A stretch of DNA of 64,000 nucleotides from Hymenobacter gelipurpurascens (GTDB lineage Bacteria > Bacteroidota > Bacteroidia > Cytophagales > Hymenobacteraceae), in contig NZ_FYEW01000001.1 of NCBI RefSeq assembly GCF_900187375.1, positions 2,604,001 to 2,668,000 of the forward strand. Direction: 5' to 3'. Both the position numbers and the translations under genes were made by a program. Below are positions 1-11,200 of the stretch, one piece after another. The notes below the pieces were generated by a model. It had not been told where the DNA came from and searched no databases. It saw nothing but the letters and a program-made list of their open reading frames with translations. Each line of letters begins with the position of its first letter. The stretch's first letter is position 1.

Positions 1-925
1 CCAAGATGCCAAGCTGAACAAAGGCGTGATTCTGAATCAGGCCATGCTGAACTATGCTAAGTATGGCTCGAAAAACCCCTTCACCAGCCGCCTAAGCGAG
101 AAAGAACTGAAGGCCCTGAAGCCCGAGCAGCTGACCACGCTCATCAAGCAGATTCCAACCTATCAGCACCGTGTGCTGTACTACGGTCCGCGCCCGGCTA
201 CTGGCCTAGTAACTACCCTGAACACCGACCACAAGACGCCTGCCACGCTCAAAGCAGTTCCGGCCGCGAAGGACTTCGCGGAGCAGCCCATGAACGCACG
301 GAAGGTGTATTGGGTGGACTACAACATGGTGCAGGCGGAAATCCTGTTCCTGACCAAGGGCGACATCTACGACAAGAACATTGTACCCACAGTAAGCCTC
401 TACAACGAGTATTTCGGGGGCAGCATGGGCAGCATTGTGTTTCAGGAACTGCGCGAGTCGAAGGCACTGGCCTACTCCGCCTCTTCGCGTTACGCCAACG
501 CCGACAAGCTGGGCCGCAGCAGCTACAACCTCAGCTACATCGGGACGCAGAGCGACAAGCTGCCTGAGGCTATGGCCGGTATGGAAGCTCTGCTGAACGA
601 TATGCCGGTGGCCGAAGCCAACCTGCAGATTGCCAAGAACGCCATCCGCAACAGCATTGCCACGGAGCGCATCACCAAGTCGGATGTGCTGTTCAGCTAC
701 GAGCGCGCCAAGCGCCTGGGCCTCGACTATGATGTGCGCCGCGACGTGTATGAGAAGACGCAGAACATGAGCTTCGCGGATCTGCAGAAGTTTCAGCAGG
801 CGAAAGTGAAAGGCCAGAACCAAACGATTCTGGTTATCGGCTCGAAAGACCGCCTCAATTTCAAGGAGCTAGCCAAGTACGGCCAGGTCCAGCAACTCAC
901 GCTGAAAGAGATTTTCGGCTATTAA
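1..925 (+). CDS. M16 (insulinase-like) peptidase, C-terminal part, 5' end outside window
   Basis: The reading frame is open from base 2, so the gene begins upstream of the window; an internal GTG at 26 is not a real start. About 307 codons are visible. The segment YNEYFGGSMGSIVFQELRES followed by KALAYS is the typical second half of an M16 zinc peptidase, the catalytically inactive beta-barrel-like partner domain that helps enclose the peptide. The HxxEH zinc motif of the active half is not in view and should lie upstream. No membrane segment is visible here. It ends just before a long perfect hairpin. The family call is firm; substrate and cellular location cannot be told from this part. Confidence 0.85.
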   Translation, partial: QDAKLNKGVILNQAMLNYAKYGSKNPFTSRLSEKELKALKPEQLTTLIKQIPTYQHRVLYYGPRPATGLVTTLNTDHKTPATLKAVPAAKDFAEQPMNARKVYWVDYNMVQAEILFLTKGDIYDKNIVPTVSLYNEYFGGSMGSIVFQELRESKALAYSASSRYANADKLGRSSYNLSYIGTQSDKLPEAMAGMEALLNDMPVAEANLQIAKNAIRNSIATERITKSDVLFSYERAKRLGLDYDVRRDVYEKTQNMSFADLQKFQQAKVKGQNQTILVIGSKDRLNFKELAKYGQVQQLTLKEIFGY

Positions 926-930
926 CCGGT

Positions 931-987
931 AACCGTAGGCCACCTCTAGCCCGTCATGCTCTGACGGGCTAGAGGTGGCCTACGGTT
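931..987. terminator. 26-bp perfect inverted repeat, bidirectional terminator-like hairpin
   Basis: Arms 931-956 and 962-987 are perfectly complementary with a 5-nt loop. Each arm carries one copy of GTGGCCTAC in opposite orientation. No T-run follows on the plus strand, so intrinsic termination is likely but not certain. It lies between the M16 gene and icd. Confidence 0.6.
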
Positions 988-1049
988 CTACTTCTACTAA
1001 CCCCACAACTCCTAAATAACTGTCACTTAACACCTGACATCTTTTTCCA

Positions 1050-2312
<1,263 letters not shown>

Positions 2313-2338
2313 TTAGCTTGGCAATAGCCAATTAATAA

Positions 2339-2378
2339 GAAAACCCCGCGTTGGCTGTAAGGCTGGCGCGGGGTTTTC
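2339..2378. terminator. Rho-independent terminator after icd
   Basis: GAAAACCCCGCG (2339-2350) pairs perfectly with CGCGGGGTTTTC (2367-2378), with a T-run on the plus strand and an A-run on the other side, so it can work in both directions. Confidence 0.85.
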
Positions 2379-2399
2379 ATTTCTCTTTACTTCTACATA

Positions 2400-2747
2400 A
2401 TGTTAGGATTCTCTGATTCTCGAAAGCCGAATGTCATTATTGCTACGCTGCTTGCACCATTATTACTTATTTGCTCCCTATGCGGAAAGGCTTATCTATT
2501 GGAAACTTCTTGGGCAAGCGGCTTTACTTATCGGATAAGTATATACCTGCTGTTCATATTGATGAATATCACATCTCTTTTGATGAGTGGGTATTCGATA
2601 GTAACAGTTGTTGCTTACCGTCATATTTGGGAATATCAGCGAGGCAGCATTATTAACATTGTTACATTAACCTCTCTACCTGTCATTCTATTCTGGATAT
2701 ACTGGGCTCTTTCTTTTATAAAACAACAGTCAAATCTAAACTGGTAG
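2400..2747 (+). CDS. Small membrane protein of unknown function
   Basis: 115 residues with three strongly hydrophobic stretches (about residues 12-30, 45-72 and 86-106), suggesting three transmembrane helices. I recognise no family. The gene is visibly more AT-rich than its neighbours and uses rarer codons (ATA, TTA), which suggests weak selection or acquisition by transfer. It follows the icd terminator by 21 bp and is not obviously in an operon. A coding call rests on frame openness and the hydrophobic pattern only. Confidence 0.5.
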   Translation: MLGFSDSRKPNVIIATLLAPLLLICSLCGKAYLLETSWASGFTYRISIYLLFILMNITSLLMSGYSIVTVVAYRHIWEYQRGSIINIVTLTSLPVILFWIYWALSFIKQQSNLNW

Positions 2748-2956
2748 AAAGCCACCATACACACTCATGATTCCGAGTATTTGTTGAAAGGCACAACACA
2801 CCATTGAACAATAGTGAGTTCAGCGACGAGCTTACAATTGCACCCAGTAACATAGACAAGTTATTGCCATCGATAACTTCGCCCGACCTCCTCTATACCG
2901 AAAACAGGGCACCCACTGGATGCCCTGTTTCACTTCTGGCATACCTCATCTGCCTG

Positions 2957-4444
2957 CTATTTCAAGTTTTCCAAATACGCAGCGGCGCTGGTGTTTTTGG
3001 GGTTTAGGGCGAGGGAGCGTTGATAGTTTTTGGTGGCTAGCTCTTTGTTGCCAAGCTCGGCGTAGGTTTCCGCGAGGCTGTCGTAGGCGTTGGCACTTTC
3101 AGGGTAGAGGCCTACGTTCAGTTTGAATACTTCCAGGGCGTCTTTGGGCTTGGCCTGGCTTAGGAGGCGGTAGCCCCACGCGTTTACCTCATCCTCGGGG
3201 AGCTGGTACTGGGGGTTCTTTTTCTTTTCCTGCTTTACTAGAGCATTGGCATGTGAGAAGCCGCGCTTACGAAGCTCCTGGTGCAGCGCCCGGATGGTGG
3301 GCGGCAGGCCGAAACCGGCGGTGGCGCGCATGTCGGGGAGGTAATGGGCGGCTATTTCATCCACAAAATTATCAGGGTTGGCGCCCTGCAGGTTGGTCAG
3401 CACGATAATGGCCAGCTCATCTTTGGGGTATACAAATAGGGCGTTGCGGCCCCCTCCTACCGGCGCTACGGCCGGGTGCTCGGCCCGCGAGATGGTAGGC
3501 CACCCCAGCGCATAGCCGTTCAGGAATCCGCTGAAGCCCCGCTGCGTGCCGTTGTTCAGGACGCCCGGCGTCCAGAGAGCCGGGAGGCTACTGGCTTTCA
3601 GGAGTTTCCCCTGCTGCAGGGCTAGTACCCAACGGGCTAGTTCCTCGGCTGTAGAGTTCAGGCCGGCAGCCGTGCGTGTAAACGGCGGAAACATCTCAAA
3701 TACATTCCGCAGCTGCTTGGAGCGGCCCATTTCCCCATCTACCATATGGTAGAAAGTGTAGCCCCTAGCGGTGTGGGGCACAACATCGTGGGCATCGCCA
3801 AACACCGTACGCGGCATCCCGACCACGTTGAGCTGCCTCTCCTGAATAAACTGCGCGAAAGGCTGACCGCTAAGCTTATCGATGATCTGGCCCAGCAGTA
3901 CATAGTTGGTTTGGTTGTAGGCGAACTTCTCGCCGGGCTGGAAGTCCATGGGCTTGGTTTGCACCTTGGCCCAGATAGCACTGGCATTTTCCTCCGTCAG
4001 CAATTCGTCTTCCGACATTACCTCGGGCAGGCCGGAAGTGTGCGTGAGCAGCTGGCGGACGGATACGGGTTGCCAGGCAGCGGGTAGGCCACTCATGTAG
4101 CGCGAGGTAGGCGCAGCCAGATCCAGCCTACCGGCTTCTACCAGCTGCATCACGGCCACGCCCGTAAAGGCCTTCGTGATGGAGTTGATGGTGAAGCGCG
4201 TTTGTGCAGTTACCGGAATGGAGTCCTGGAGGTTGGCCACGCCATACTGGCCTAGCTTCACAATTTTGCCCCTCTGAACAACAGCCAGCTGTAGGCCCGG
4301 AATCCGCTGTTGGCGCATGCGGGCCAGTAGGAAGGCGTCGAGTGTATCGGCGGGCGTTTGGGCGTGGGCCTGGTAGCACCAAATTAGGAGCAGCAGTAGG
4401 GTGGCTACCCGGCTGAGCCAGGTGGTGATTGGGAGCGTTTTCAT
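2957..4444 (-). CDS. Secreted beta-lactamase-fold serine hydrolase with C-terminal TPR tail
   Basis: 495 residues if started at the ATG at 4444, which gives a clean signal peptide (hydrophobic core about residues 12-24, cleavage near AHAQ); the longer ATG at 4519 adds an unlikely basic extension. The SxxK motif is SITK at residues 88-91. The second motif reads YNQTNY where class C enzymes usually have YSN. HTSGLP is conserved. The last about 95 residues hold TPR-like repeats (NAWGYRLL, AYDSLAETYAELG, RSLALNPKN) nearly matching the tail of the unrelated hydrolase at 22146-23708. It probably acts on peptides or esters outside the cytoplasm; true beta-lactamase activity is not implied. Confidence 0.88.
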   Translation of the reverse strand: MKTLPITTWLSRVATLLLLLIWCYQAHAQTPADTLDAFLLARMRQQRIPGLQLAVVQRGKIVKLGQYGVANLQDSIPVTAQTRFTINSITKAFTGVAVMQLVEAGRLDLAAPTSRYMSGLPAAWQPVSVRQLLTHTSGLPEVMSEDELLTEENASAIWAKVQTKPMDFQPGEKFAYNQTNYVLLGQIIDKLSGQPFAQFIQERQLNVVGMPRTVFGDAHDVVPHTARGYTFYHMVDGEMGRSKQLRNVFEMFPPFTRTAAGLNSTAEELARWVLALQQGKLLKASSLPALWTPGVLNNGTQRGFSGFLNGYALGWPTISRAEHPAVAPVGGGRNALFVYPKDELAIIVLTNLQGANPDNFVDEIAAHYLPDMRATAGFGLPPTIRALHQELRKRGFSHANALVKQEKKKNPQYQLPEDEVNAWGYRLLSQAKPKDALEVFKLNVGLYPESANAYDSLAETYAELGNKELATKNYQRSLALNPKNTSAAAYLENLK

Positions 4445-4553
4445 GGGAGAGAAGTAAGAAGTGCGCGTACTGATGAGCCGCCTACTGAGGCTGATGCCGG
4501 CAAGATGCGCAAACACCATATAGGGTTGCCCATATATTCTATTTTCTCCCCTT

Positions 4554-4571
4554 AAGTGGCCTAGGCCACTT
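4554..4571. repeat. 18-bp perfect palindrome made of two fused TGGCCTA motifs
   Basis: AAGTGGCCTAGGCCACTT is fully self-complementary and lies between the serine hydrolase start and the end of the DUF2383 gene. It is the longest of six TGGCCTAGGCCA fusions in the window. Confidence 0.8.
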
Positions 4572-4603
4572 CTATGCTATACAGGCCGAACGGATAAAAG
4601 CCA

Positions 4604-4650
4604 GAAACCCGTTGCTGACACACATGTACAATGTGCCAGCAACGGGTTTC
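4604..4650 (-). terminator. Terminator hairpin downstream of the DUF2383 gene
   Basis: GAAACCCGTTGCTG (4604-4617) pairs with CAGCAACGGGTTTC (4637-4650), and the internal CACAT/ATGTG pair extends the stem. It lies 37 bp past the stop of the minus-strand gene. Confidence 0.7.
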
Positions 4651-4686
4651 CGGGTGAGCGTTTGTAGCGGCTAGTACCGCATGGGC

Positions 4687-5373
4687 CTAGGCCTGCTTCT
4701 CTTGTAGCTTCTGCAGTTCCTTGTAGGTTTTCTGCGACTGCTCGTACTGGCGCTCCACTTCCTGGCGAATGCCGCCGCTGATGGATTGGTCGGCCAGAGC
4801 TTCCTGATAGGCTTTCAGGGCCCACTCTTCGCCGTAGATGTTGGAGCCGAGGATGGCTTTTTCATCGGAGCCGGTGATGGCGGCTTTGGCATCCATCCAG
4901 CCACGGTAGAGCTTGCCTTTTACCGTGGTGCTGGTTTGCCGCTTGCCACCCTGCTCGCGTAGGTAGCCATTTAGCTCGTTGGCAAACTGCTGGCTCTGGC
5001 TTACTAGCTGCTTGTAGAAGCCGCTGAGTGCCGGGTCCTGGCTTTCGGTTACGGCGCGGCGGTAGCCTTCTATGCGGTCATTCACGAAGTAGAGCAGTTC
5101 ATGCAAAGCATCGGCCTTCTGGCCACTGCCTGCCTTGCCCGATTTTCCGCTGCGCAGTAATGAGCCAACACCCAGTACGAGCAGGGCACCACCCACCACT
5201 TTTTGGGTGGTGCTCAGGCGGCCTATCATGTCGCCCATGCTGCCCTGGTTAAGCCATTTGGTGGCCTTTTCGGTGAACGAATCTTCTGAGTTGTTAGGGC
5301 TATCGGTAGAGAAGGAACGGTAAGCGCTTGGTTGGTTGCTATTCGTGCCGGTTTTTTGCGAGTTCTGGTTCAT
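4687..5373 (-). CDS. DUF2383 / PA2169-type four-helix-bundle protein
   Basis: 228 residues. Residues 1-55 are Ser/Asn/Gln-rich and probably disordered. A glycine-rich hydrophobic stretch (QKVVGGALLVLGVGSLL, about 57-73) may be a membrane helix. From about residue 85, the segment LLYFVNDRIEGYRRAVTESQ starts a helical bundle typical of the PA2169/DUF2383 ferritin-like-fold family, whose members are often linked to stress. The biochemical role is unknown. The stop codon lies in GCCTAG, part of the window-wide motif. It is transcribed alone and ends at the hairpin at 4604-4650. Confidence 0.75.
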   Translation of the reverse strand: MNQNSQKTGTNSNQPSAYRSFSTDSPNNSEDSFTEKATKWLNQGSMGDMIGRLSTTQKVVGGALLVLGVGSLLRSGKSGKAGSGQKADALHELLYFVNDRIEGYRRAVTESQDPALSGFYKQLVSQSQQFANELNGYLREQGGKRQTSTTVKGKLYRGWMDAKAAITGSDEKAILGSNIYGEEWALKAYQEALADQSISGGIRQEVERQYEQSQKTYKELQKLQEKQA

Positions 5374-5608
5374 GATCAGGGAAATAATAGGATGATAGAC
5401 TATCTGAGAATACGGTATTCTATATCAATGAGTTGAATGTTCTTTCCACTTGCGCTATGAAAGATCAGCCATTACTGACGGGTCGACTGAGCTTTGCTAG
5501 GCGCATTCGGCCCCTAAAGAGCCTCAGCAGCTTTGCGCCTTTTGGTAATGGTTTCCCTGCATCAGTCATGACCGTGGCCGTTGTATCTTGCAGCCTTTTA
5601 CTGGCTAT

Positions 5609-5908
5609 ATGATTTCTTCTTTGTTGCGCAATTCGCTGGGCCGTTTGCGGGTAGTAGGGTTTCTGGAAGGCGTTTCGTTTCTGGTGTTGCTGGGCATTGC
5701 CATGCCGCTGAAGTATCTGGCGGGCCAGCCGGAAGCGGTGCGCATAGTAGGAATGGCCCACGGTGTATTGTTTGTGCTCTATGTGCTGCTCGTGATTCAG
5801 GCCGGCATTGGGCACAGCTGGTCGTGGCGGAAGATGCTGCTGGCGCTGGTGGTTTCGGTGGTGCCGCTCGGGACCTTCTGGGCCGACAAGAAGCTGTTCC
5901 GGGAGTAG
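5609..5908 (+). CDS. DUF3817 family small membrane protein
   Basis: 99 residues from the ATG at 5609 (a TTG seven codons upstream is less likely). The sequence RVVGFLEGVSFLVLLGIAMP, then PEAVRIVGMAHGVLFVLYVL, is the DUF3817 signature found in many bacteria, including fused to transporters. Three hydrophobic segments are visible (about residues 14-32, 47-67 and 76-92), and the C-terminus is charged and presumably cytoplasmic. Function is unknown. It stands alone between the DUF2383 gene and the cupin gene. Confidence 0.85.
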   Translation: MISSLLRNSLGRLRVVGFLEGVSFLVLLGIAMPLKYLAGQPEAVRIVGMAHGVLFVLYVLLVIQAGIGHSWSWRKMLLALVVSVVPLGTFWADKKLFRE

Positions 5909-6046
5909 CAGCACCAGCCGGCTGGCGGCACAGCTCCGGCGGGCCTCGAAGCTAGCTGACCAAAGTGGCCTAGCGGGCATGACGCCGGTCATGTTGAAGC
6001 CCCCGGGGGTGGCCTAGCTTTGGGTTAATCATCTACCCAAAGCACC

Positions 6047-6364
6047 ATGTCTGTTACCTCCACTTCTTTTCGCAGCGGCAGTTTGCTTGCTGGCGGCCAC
6101 ACGCCCCTTGGAGAAACCAAAGCCCAGGTTTTGCTCGAAAAAAACGGGCAAAAAGTCATCTTCAAAACCTTCAGGCAGGGCGAAGTAATGCCCACGCACG
6201 ATGCCCCCATGGATGTGCTGGTAACCGTATTAGCGGGCCGCCTGATCATCACGGTAGACGGCACTCCCACTGAAGTAGAAGCCGGAGACTACGTCATTAT
6301 TCCGGCTGGTGCGCCTCATGCCTTATCGTGCCGGGAGCCAGCCCGAATCCTGATTTACCGGTAG
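6047..6364 (+). CDS. Small cupin-domain protein
   Basis: 105 residues forming one cupin barrel. The first cupin motif is seen as GEVMPTHDAPMDVLVTVLAG with His and Asp in the metal-ligand region, and the second as EAGDYVIIPAGAPHAL. The chain has the usual length of single-domain cupins that bind a metal or a small organic ligand. The substrate cannot be deduced. The gene is followed by a strong terminator and is monocistronic. Confidence 0.85.
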   Translation: MSVTSTSFRSGSLLAGGHTPLGETKAQVLLEKNGQKVIFKTFRQGEVMPTHDAPMDVLVTVLAGRLIITVDGTPTEVEAGDYVIIPAGAPHALSCREPARILIYR

Positions 6365-6388
6365 TTTCGGTATTCGCTTTTTTAGAAG

Positions 6389-6414
6389 AGCCTTCCTTTG
6401 GGAAGGCTTTTTTT
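6389..6414 (+). terminator. Rho-independent terminator after the cupin gene
   Basis: AGCCTTCC-TTTG-GGAAGGCT (6389-6408) is directly followed by a run of T. Confidence 0.92.
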
Positions 6415-6858
6415 ATGCCTGAGTAGAGCCGGGAGAAACTACGTAATGCGGCGGTTACGGCTTCTAGCACTTGTCTTTACTAGGCCAGTCTGCGTGAGTT
6501 GTTAGTAATATTCCTGGAGGATATAACTACGATTAACTCCACTATATAGCACTATAAAAAATCCGTGCGCTTGGAGTGACCTGAGCATCTGGGTAAACAT
6601 ATATTTTCAGGAAATATTTCTACTATTTTCTATACCTAGAAGATGGCTTAGGAGCGTTTAACCGATGATTTATGCTTTTCAATAAGCCTGGTTTTTCTAT
6701 ATAGCAATAATTGCACTATTGCATTATTGCATAGACATACCTACCTTTTGTTAACAATTTGGAAATACTGCCGTCCTATAAATGCCGTAGTTTTGCCATT
6801 CTGTTAGGCTTACTGTTCTGCTCGGAACTTGTTTTCATCATTTCACGCTTGCTGGTGT
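6415..6858. other. AT-rich gene-free stretch upstream of the nuclease gene
   Basis: No convincing coding frame is present. The stretch is much more AT-rich than the surrounding sequence and contains a repeated TTGCA pattern near 6710-6731. A short frame from 6759 overlaps the nuclease start in another frame and is not supported. It probably serves as a long leader and promoter region. Confidence 0.6.
6719..6750 (+). promoter_or_regulatory. Candidate Bacteroidota promoter for the nuclease gene
   Basis: TTG at 6719-6721 is followed after 20 bp by TACCTTTTG (6742-6750). This resembles the TTG/TAnnTTTG promoter of the Bacteroidota primary sigma factor with one extra T. It would leave a 5' leader of about 100 nt. 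Confidence 0.4.
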
Positions 6859-8166
6859 ATGCCCAAATCTTTACGACGTGCTTTGCACTGTTGGTTGCTT
6901 TTGCCGTGTCTGGCCCTACAACCGTTTTTGGCCTCGGCCAACTCGCAGGAAAACTTTGATACTGGCAGCAAGCCAGATTACCCCACCGGCACAGTAGCCC
7001 TACCCTCAGGCAGCTGGATTCTCAACGATGCCTTGCTGGGCACCGCCGATGCCGACCACAAAAATGGCCCTCAGGCGGTACGGTTGCAGCGCAATGGCCT
7101 CCTGACCATGGGGTTCTTTGTGCCCAATGGTGCCTCTACCGTTACGGTGCAGCACGCCATTTATGGCACCGATGCCAGCAGTAGCTGGGAGCTATGGGCC
7201 CAGTCCGAAGCCTGCAACTGCAACAAATGGACGAAAGTAGGCAGCACCGTACTGACCACTAGCAGCACACTGCAAACGGCCGCTTTCACCGTAAATATCC
7301 CTGGCAAAGTAAAATTCGAGATTCGGAAGACGTCGGGTGGCCTAGCGCGGCTGGATATCGACGATTTTACCGTGACGGATTACAGCGGCGTCACGGAGCC
7401 GACCATTGACAACGTCAATCTGGCGCTGGGCAACCCCAGCGGCGCCGTAGCCGACCCCAGCTACCCCAACAACTACCTGTTGGCAAAGCCGCAATATGTA
7501 GTGGGCTACAACCGCGACCAAGGCAAACCCAACTGGGTAAGCTGGCATCTGGAAGCCGCAGACGTAGTATCGCTGGCCAACCGCCAGGACGACTTCCGCA
7601 ATGACACTTCCCTGCCCGACGGATGGTACCAGGTGCAAGGCACCAGCTACGTAGGCAGCGGTTTCGATAGGGGGCACAACTGTCCTTCCGCCGACCGCAC
7701 CTCCAGTGTGGAGAACAACTCGGCTACGTTTCTAATGACCAACATGATGCCCCAGGCGGCGGATAATAACCAAGGACCCTGGGCTGTTCTGGAGGGCTAC
7801 ACCCGCGATATTCTGCCTGGCAATGAGGTATACATTATCTGCGGTAGCTATGGTGTAGGTGGCACGGGGGTAAACGGATACATGGAGTCCATCGACCAAG
7901 GCCGCATTACGGTGCCTAACCGCACCTGGAAGGTGATTGTGATTCTGCCCGTAGGCGACAACGACGCATCGCGCGTGTCGGCTACTACGCGCGTCATTGC
8001 CGTGGACATGCCTAACACCAACGGCATCCGCAACACGAGCTGGGGCACTTTCCGCACCAGCGTAGATGCCATTGAGCAAGCTACCGGCTACGATTTGCTT
8101 TCGCAGCTCTCCGTTGAGGTACAGACCGCCATCGAATCGAAAGTCGATGCGGGTCCGGTTCAGTAG
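6859..8166 (+). CDS. Secreted DNA/RNA non-specific endonuclease (NUC1 family)
   Basis: 435 residues from the ATG at 6859, which gives a signal peptide ending near ASA. The N-terminal part, to about residue 185, is a beta-rich segment of the kind seen in extracellular Bacteroidota proteins, with ELWAQSEACNCNKW. The C-terminal half is a beta-beta-alpha metal nuclease: DRGHNCPSADR contains the DRGH catalytic motif, followed by LMTNMMPQAADNNQGPW with the metal-binding Asn. It should degrade extracellular nucleic acid. There is no T9SS sorting domain, so it may be secreted or periplasmic. It lies 48 bp upstream of the giant T9SS protein and they may be co-transcribed. Confidence 0.92.
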   Translation: MPKSLRRALHCWLLLPCLALQPFLASANSQENFDTGSKPDYPTGTVALPSGSWILNDALLGTADADHKNGPQAVRLQRNGLLTMGFFVPNGASTVTVQHAIYGTDASSSWELWAQSEACNCNKWTKVGSTVLTTSSTLQTAAFTVNIPGKVKFEIRKTSGGLARLDIDDFTVTDYSGVTEPTIDNVNLALGNPSGAVADPSYPNNYLLAKPQYVVGYNRDQGKPNWVSWHLEAADVVSLANRQDDFRNDTSLPDGWYQVQGTSYVGSGFDRGHNCPSADRTSSVENNSATFLMTNMMPQAADNNQGPWAVLEGYTRDILPGNEVYIICGSYGVGGTGVNGYMESIDQGRITVPNRTWKVIVILPVGDNDASRVSATTRVIAVDMPNTNGIRNTSWGTFRTSVDAIEQATGYDLLSQLSVEVQTAIESKVDAGPVQ

Positions 8167-8214
8167 CCTTCAGTTTTCCTTTCCAACAGGTTTTTGCGGC
8201 ATTGCTGTCACTAT

Positions 8215-11200
8215 ATGAAGCATACTTCTAATCATTCCTCCCTTTTGGGGCGGGCACGAAAGCTGGTTTCGGGGCTGCTTACTGGCCTAGCAACCACCGG
8301 GCTGCTGGCTACCTCTTTCTCCGCTCATGCTCAGCTTAGCTTAACCAGCTCGGCCCCGGTTACCGAGACGTTCGATGGCCTAGGCACCGCCGTCGGCAGC
8401 GTTCCGACGGGCTTTGTGCTGGCGGCCGGTGCTACAGGCATCAGCTACACCAACCCGGCCAACACCACCCTGACGACGCGGATAGGGGGCACTAGTGGCA
8501 CCAACGCCATGAACAGTAGCTCTGCCGGCGGCGCGTATAACTTCGGTAATGGAGTGACGGCGACGGCCACTGATCGGGCACTGGGGTTCCTTTCGTCTAG
8601 CAGTTTTTCGGCTCCTCGTCACCTGCTGCTGGCCATCCGCAACAACACCGGCACGACCATCACGGATCTGGCAGTGGCCTACGATGTGGAGAAGTACCGC
8701 ACTGGCATCAACCCCTACGAGTGGCAGTTCTTCACCAGCCCCGATGGCACCACCTGGACGCAGCCAGCCAACATGGTAGTGGCGTACGGCGCCGATGGCG
8801 CCAACGCCGTGGTAAATCCGGCGGCTACTACCTCCAAAACCTTTACTCTGAGTGGCCTAGCACTGGAACCCGGCGCTACTACTTACCTGCGGTGGTCATA
8901 CGTGGGCACGCTGGGCAGCACCAATGCGCAGGCGCTGGGGCTTGATAACCTCAAACTTACGCCTACCCTACTGGGTGGCACGCCCGCCGCTACCATTGCA
9001 ACGGGCAGCGTACCGACCACGCCCTTCTGCGTTACAAACACGGCCGGTAGCAGTGCTTTTGCAGTGGCCTACACCAGCAGCGGCAGCTACACGGGCAGCT
9101 ACAAAGTGCAGCTCTCAGATGCCAGCGGCGTTTTCCCAACCAGCACTACGGTTGGCATTATCGGCACTGGCAGCAGCTCGCCTATTTCGGCCAGCATTCC
9201 GGCCGGCACGCCCAGCGGCACCCGGTACCGCGTGCGGGTACTCAATGATGCTCCCGCTACCTACGGCGCCGATAATGGCGCTGACCTGACCGTTAGCCTC
9301 ACCCCCGATTCCAACCCGGTTACCGTTTCACCAGCCTCCGCCCAAACCGTCCCGACGGATGGCATCGGCGCTACGCTCGCGGCTTCGGCGGCGGCTACCT
9401 CTACTTACTCCTGGCAATTTAGCACCAGCCCAACGGGTACATACACGTCCATTGGCGGCGCTACGTCGGCTTCCTACCTAGTGAAAGGCTCCAGTTTCCC
9501 AGGTGCTGGCACGTACTACCTTGTTGCCCAGGCTACTATCACCACCAGCTGCGGTACGCTTACTACCCAGAGCGAGCCGATTGCCGTAACGGTATCGGCG
9601 CCGGTGGTGCCGCCGGGCGTGCAGGTTTCGGCCACTGGTCTGCCCAACTTTGGCAATACGGTGGTGGGTGCCGCTACGCAGCAAAAGACCTTTACCGTGA
9701 GCGGCACTAGTCTGACTGGCCCCATCACCATTACGCCCCCGGCTGGTTTCGAAATCCGGACTGGCAACAGCCCGTTTGCATGCTGCGCCATTGTGCTCTC
9801 GCCAGTGGGCGGAAGCGTGCCCAGCACTACCATTGAGGTGCGTTTCACGCCTACTGATGCGCAAGCCGCGCAGGCCTCTATTCCGGTGGCTACTACTGGC
9901 CTAGCCACGCAATCGGTAGCCGTAAGCGGGACGGGCATTGCCGCTGTTTATCCGGCTACGCTCAGCACTACCCCGGTTTCAGACCTTACTCCTACCAGCG
10001 CCACTACCGGCGGCGAGGTAGCTACCGACGGCGGCAGCGCCGTAACGGCCCGCGGGGTGTTGTGGGCTACCACCGCCAACCCCGTTCTGGGCGCTTCGCA
10101 AACTACCAATGGTGCTGGCATCGGTACTTTCAGCAGCCCGCTGACTGGCCTACTGCCCGGCACTACTTACTTTGTGCGGGCCTACGCCACCAACGCCACC
10201 GGCACTACTTATGGCGAGGAGTTTTCCTTCACGACGGTTACTGTGCCGCTGGCCGCAGAGCCTACTGCTTCCGGCACCTTGTCGGCCAGCCTGGTTACAA
10301 GCAGCTCCGCCCAGCTAAACCTGAGCGGCGGTGATGGCACGAAATACCTGGTGGTAGGCCACCTCGGCAGCGCCGTAGATGCTGATCCAGTAGATGCTAC
10401 CACCTATACCGCTGACCTCGCTTTCGGGACGGGCAGCGTGCTGGGCAAAGGCAACTTTGTGGTGTACAACGGCACCGGCAACAACATCACTGTTACTGGC
10501 CTACGCCCCAATACCTCGTACTACTTCAGCGTGTTTGCCTTCAACGACAACAACACGCCCTACGCAGAGAACTACCTGACGACTTCGCCGGGAACTGTAG
10601 AGTTAACTACTCCGGCTCTGGCTCCTACGCTTCTGCTGGAAGAAAACTTTGAATACGCGGCGGGCTCCTTGCTCACGGCCAATAACTGGACGGCGCATAG
10701 TGGCGCCGGCAACCGCCCCGTGGCCGTTACTTCCACCGGCCTTTCATTCGCTGGCTACAACCTGCAAAGCGGCAACGCAGCGGCGGTTGCTGCCAACGGC
10801 GAAGACGTGAACCGGGCATTTGCCCCCGTGTTTGCCCGCACACCGGTGTATGCATCGTTCCTGGTGAATGCCTCTAATGCCTCCACCACCGGTGACTACT
10901 TCTTCCACCTGGGCCCTCAGACGATTGGCACCACATTCCGGGCCCGGGTATTTGCGCGCAAGACGGCAACGGGCAAAGTGCAGTTTGGCATCAGCGGTTC
11001 CGGCACTGCCGTGTATGCCCCCGAGGAATACGCTCTGAACACGACGCACTTGCTGGTGGTGAAATACACCTACGATGAAGCCGGCAACACGAGCACGCTC
11101 TTCATTGACCCCAGCACAACGGCCACCGAACCCAGCACTGCCGCGGCCAGCGTAACAGAGACCGGCACCATCGATAATATCGGCGCCGTGGCCCTCCGCC

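Noticed and set aside
206..823. Minus-strand frame of 205 codons opposite the M16 gene
   Set aside because: A shadow of a conserved plus-strand peptidase with no family signal of its own.
2400..2747. AT-rich membrane gene as a mobile element cargo
   Set aside because: No flanking repeats, integrase or attachment site were seen; base composition alone is too weak.
5465..5992. Open reading frame of 175 codons on the minus strand
   Set aside because: It is antisense to the DUF3817 gene, has an Arg/His/Gln-rich composition with no known family pattern, and the plus-strand DUF3817 sequence is unmistakable.
6759..6959. Frame of 66 codons with hydrophobic start overlapping the nuclease gene
   Set aside because: It overlaps the nuclease signal peptide in another frame and ends within it; the nuclease frame is strongly supported.
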